Shown piece by piece: positions 63,258 to 64,000 of a DNA stretch of 64,000 nt (the first letter of the stretch is position 1; each line of letters begins with the position of its first letter). The notes under the pieces were generated by a model. That model did no database searches and was not told the origin of the DNA. It worked only from the letters and a program-made list of their open reading frames with translations. The position numbers and the translations under genes were made by a program. The stretch covers positions 138,817 through 202,816 of the forward strand of contig CAUYUJ010016485.1 in assembly GCA_963575745.1 (NCBI GenBank). The letters are read 5' to 3'. This DNA comes from Prorocentrum cordatum (Eukaryota; Sar; Dinophyceae; Prorocentrales; Prorocentraceae).

Positions 63258-64000
63258 AAAATATCGGGGGGGGGGGGGGAGAGGGCGCGGGGGGAACGGG
63301 GGCCGCGAGTGGGGGGGGGAGGGGCGGCGGAGGGCGGGCTGTGTAGGGCCGTGCGTTCGGTGACATTCGAGGCGCTGGGAAGGACCCATCGAAAACTCCG
63401 AGGTGCATTGCGGAAAGCTGCACGGATACACTAAAACAGCACACCAAAACGAGGCCGCAAGGAGGGAGGCCACCCACGGTGAATGGCGGGCCCGAGACAA
63501 ACCGCACCAAAGACGGCCCACAGTATCATGGGGAGGAGCGGCAACTTGCACATTGCAATCGGGGTCTATGCGAGCCCGCTTGGGGCCCGCTTGCGCCCCT
63601 CTCGGTGCCCATTCTGGGCCCTCTTGAAATTTGATTAGTGCCCCTTGGGGCTGCGAGCGCCATCTTCGGGCGGCGGGGGTGGCGGGGGTGGAGGGGGGTA
63701 GAGGGGGGGGGGTTTGAGTGGGTGCGGGAGACAGGAGCGGGCGATTGGTGGACGTGGGCGGGACGGGGTTCGGGCGCGGGAAGAGCGCGGGGATGAGGGG
63801 TGAGGGGAAGGAGGGCTGCGGGAGGAGGTGACGGGTAGAAGGGCGCGGGGACGGCGAGAGAGCAAGGGAGGTCGATGGAGCAGAAGGGATGCGCACGTAG
63901 CGATATGAGGGTCGGCGGGAAGCGAGGCGACGAGGTATGATGGGAGGTGGCGCGGCAGGGGTTGGAAGAAATGGGGGTAAAGGGGGTGACGGCAGGTTCT
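63258..64000. other. G-rich low-complexity terminal segment
   Basis: G-runs at 63,268-63,345 and 63,670-63,712, and purine-rich sequence to the window end. Open frames in the minus strand are Pro/Ser-rich artefacts. Nothing supported. Confidence 0.6.

Overview
The window looks like nuclear DNA of a dinoflagellate alga. It is GC-rich. It is packed with micro- and minisatellites. Its long, apparently intronless genes lie on one strand (minus). It also holds several decayed Ty1/copia-like polyproteins whose module order (RING-like, Rossmann-like 'EVCGG', zinc-ribbon, pre-integrase/integrase, RVT_2) matches what I know from dinoflagellate retroelements. No spliced-leader gene, rRNA, tRNA or CRISPR array was seen, so the assignment is inferential.

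Layout. (1) 1-39.7 kb is one degenerate tandem array with block order x-A-D / x-D / x-A'. Block x (1.1-1.9, 20.5-21.6, 32.8-33.9 kb) holds minisatellite and TCC repeats. Block A (about 2.0-8.7 kb, again at 33.9-39.7 kb) holds the 5' half of a dead copia-like polyprotein. Block D (9.35-20.5 and 21.63-32.8 kb) holds a dead copia integrase/reverse-transcriptase segment, a short TIR-bounded element filled with AAGCT repeats, and one intact 5.0-kb gene. The two D copies therefore carry two almost identical genes for a 1667-residue protein: APH-like kinase domain, NACHT STAND NTPase and ankyrin-type repeats. This is an NLR-like architecture. (2) 39.7-45.5 kb is repeats: a 206-bp satellite, a 17-bp minisatellite and CA-rich repeats, partly duplicated. 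(3) 45.5-49.7 kb is a third copia-like remnant that keeps pre-integrase and integrase parts. (4) 49.7-61.9 kb is a unidirectional minus-strand cluster: an EEP-fold nuclease-like protein, a DDE transposase-like protein, a protein with a DGNC (OTU-like) motif, and three unrecognised proteins. This cluster, and only this cluster, is peppered with a 12-bp near-palindrome, CCGCAACTGCGG. There are at least 33 exact copies by eye, all in the same orientation, falling in all three reading frames of the genes and also between them. Longer hairpins sharing a CAAAGCAGT core lie at the cluster's edge and inside it. (5) 61.9-64 kb is G-rich low-complexity sequence without a recognisable gene.

The two strongest leads are the orientation-fixed palindrome family confined to the 12-kb cluster, and the duplicated kinase-NACHT-ankyrin gene, whose copies show mostly silent differences while their flanks have decayed. 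Several genes in the cluster show single frame breaks or in-frame stops. These may be assembly errors, decay or recoding, and the sequence alone cannot decide.
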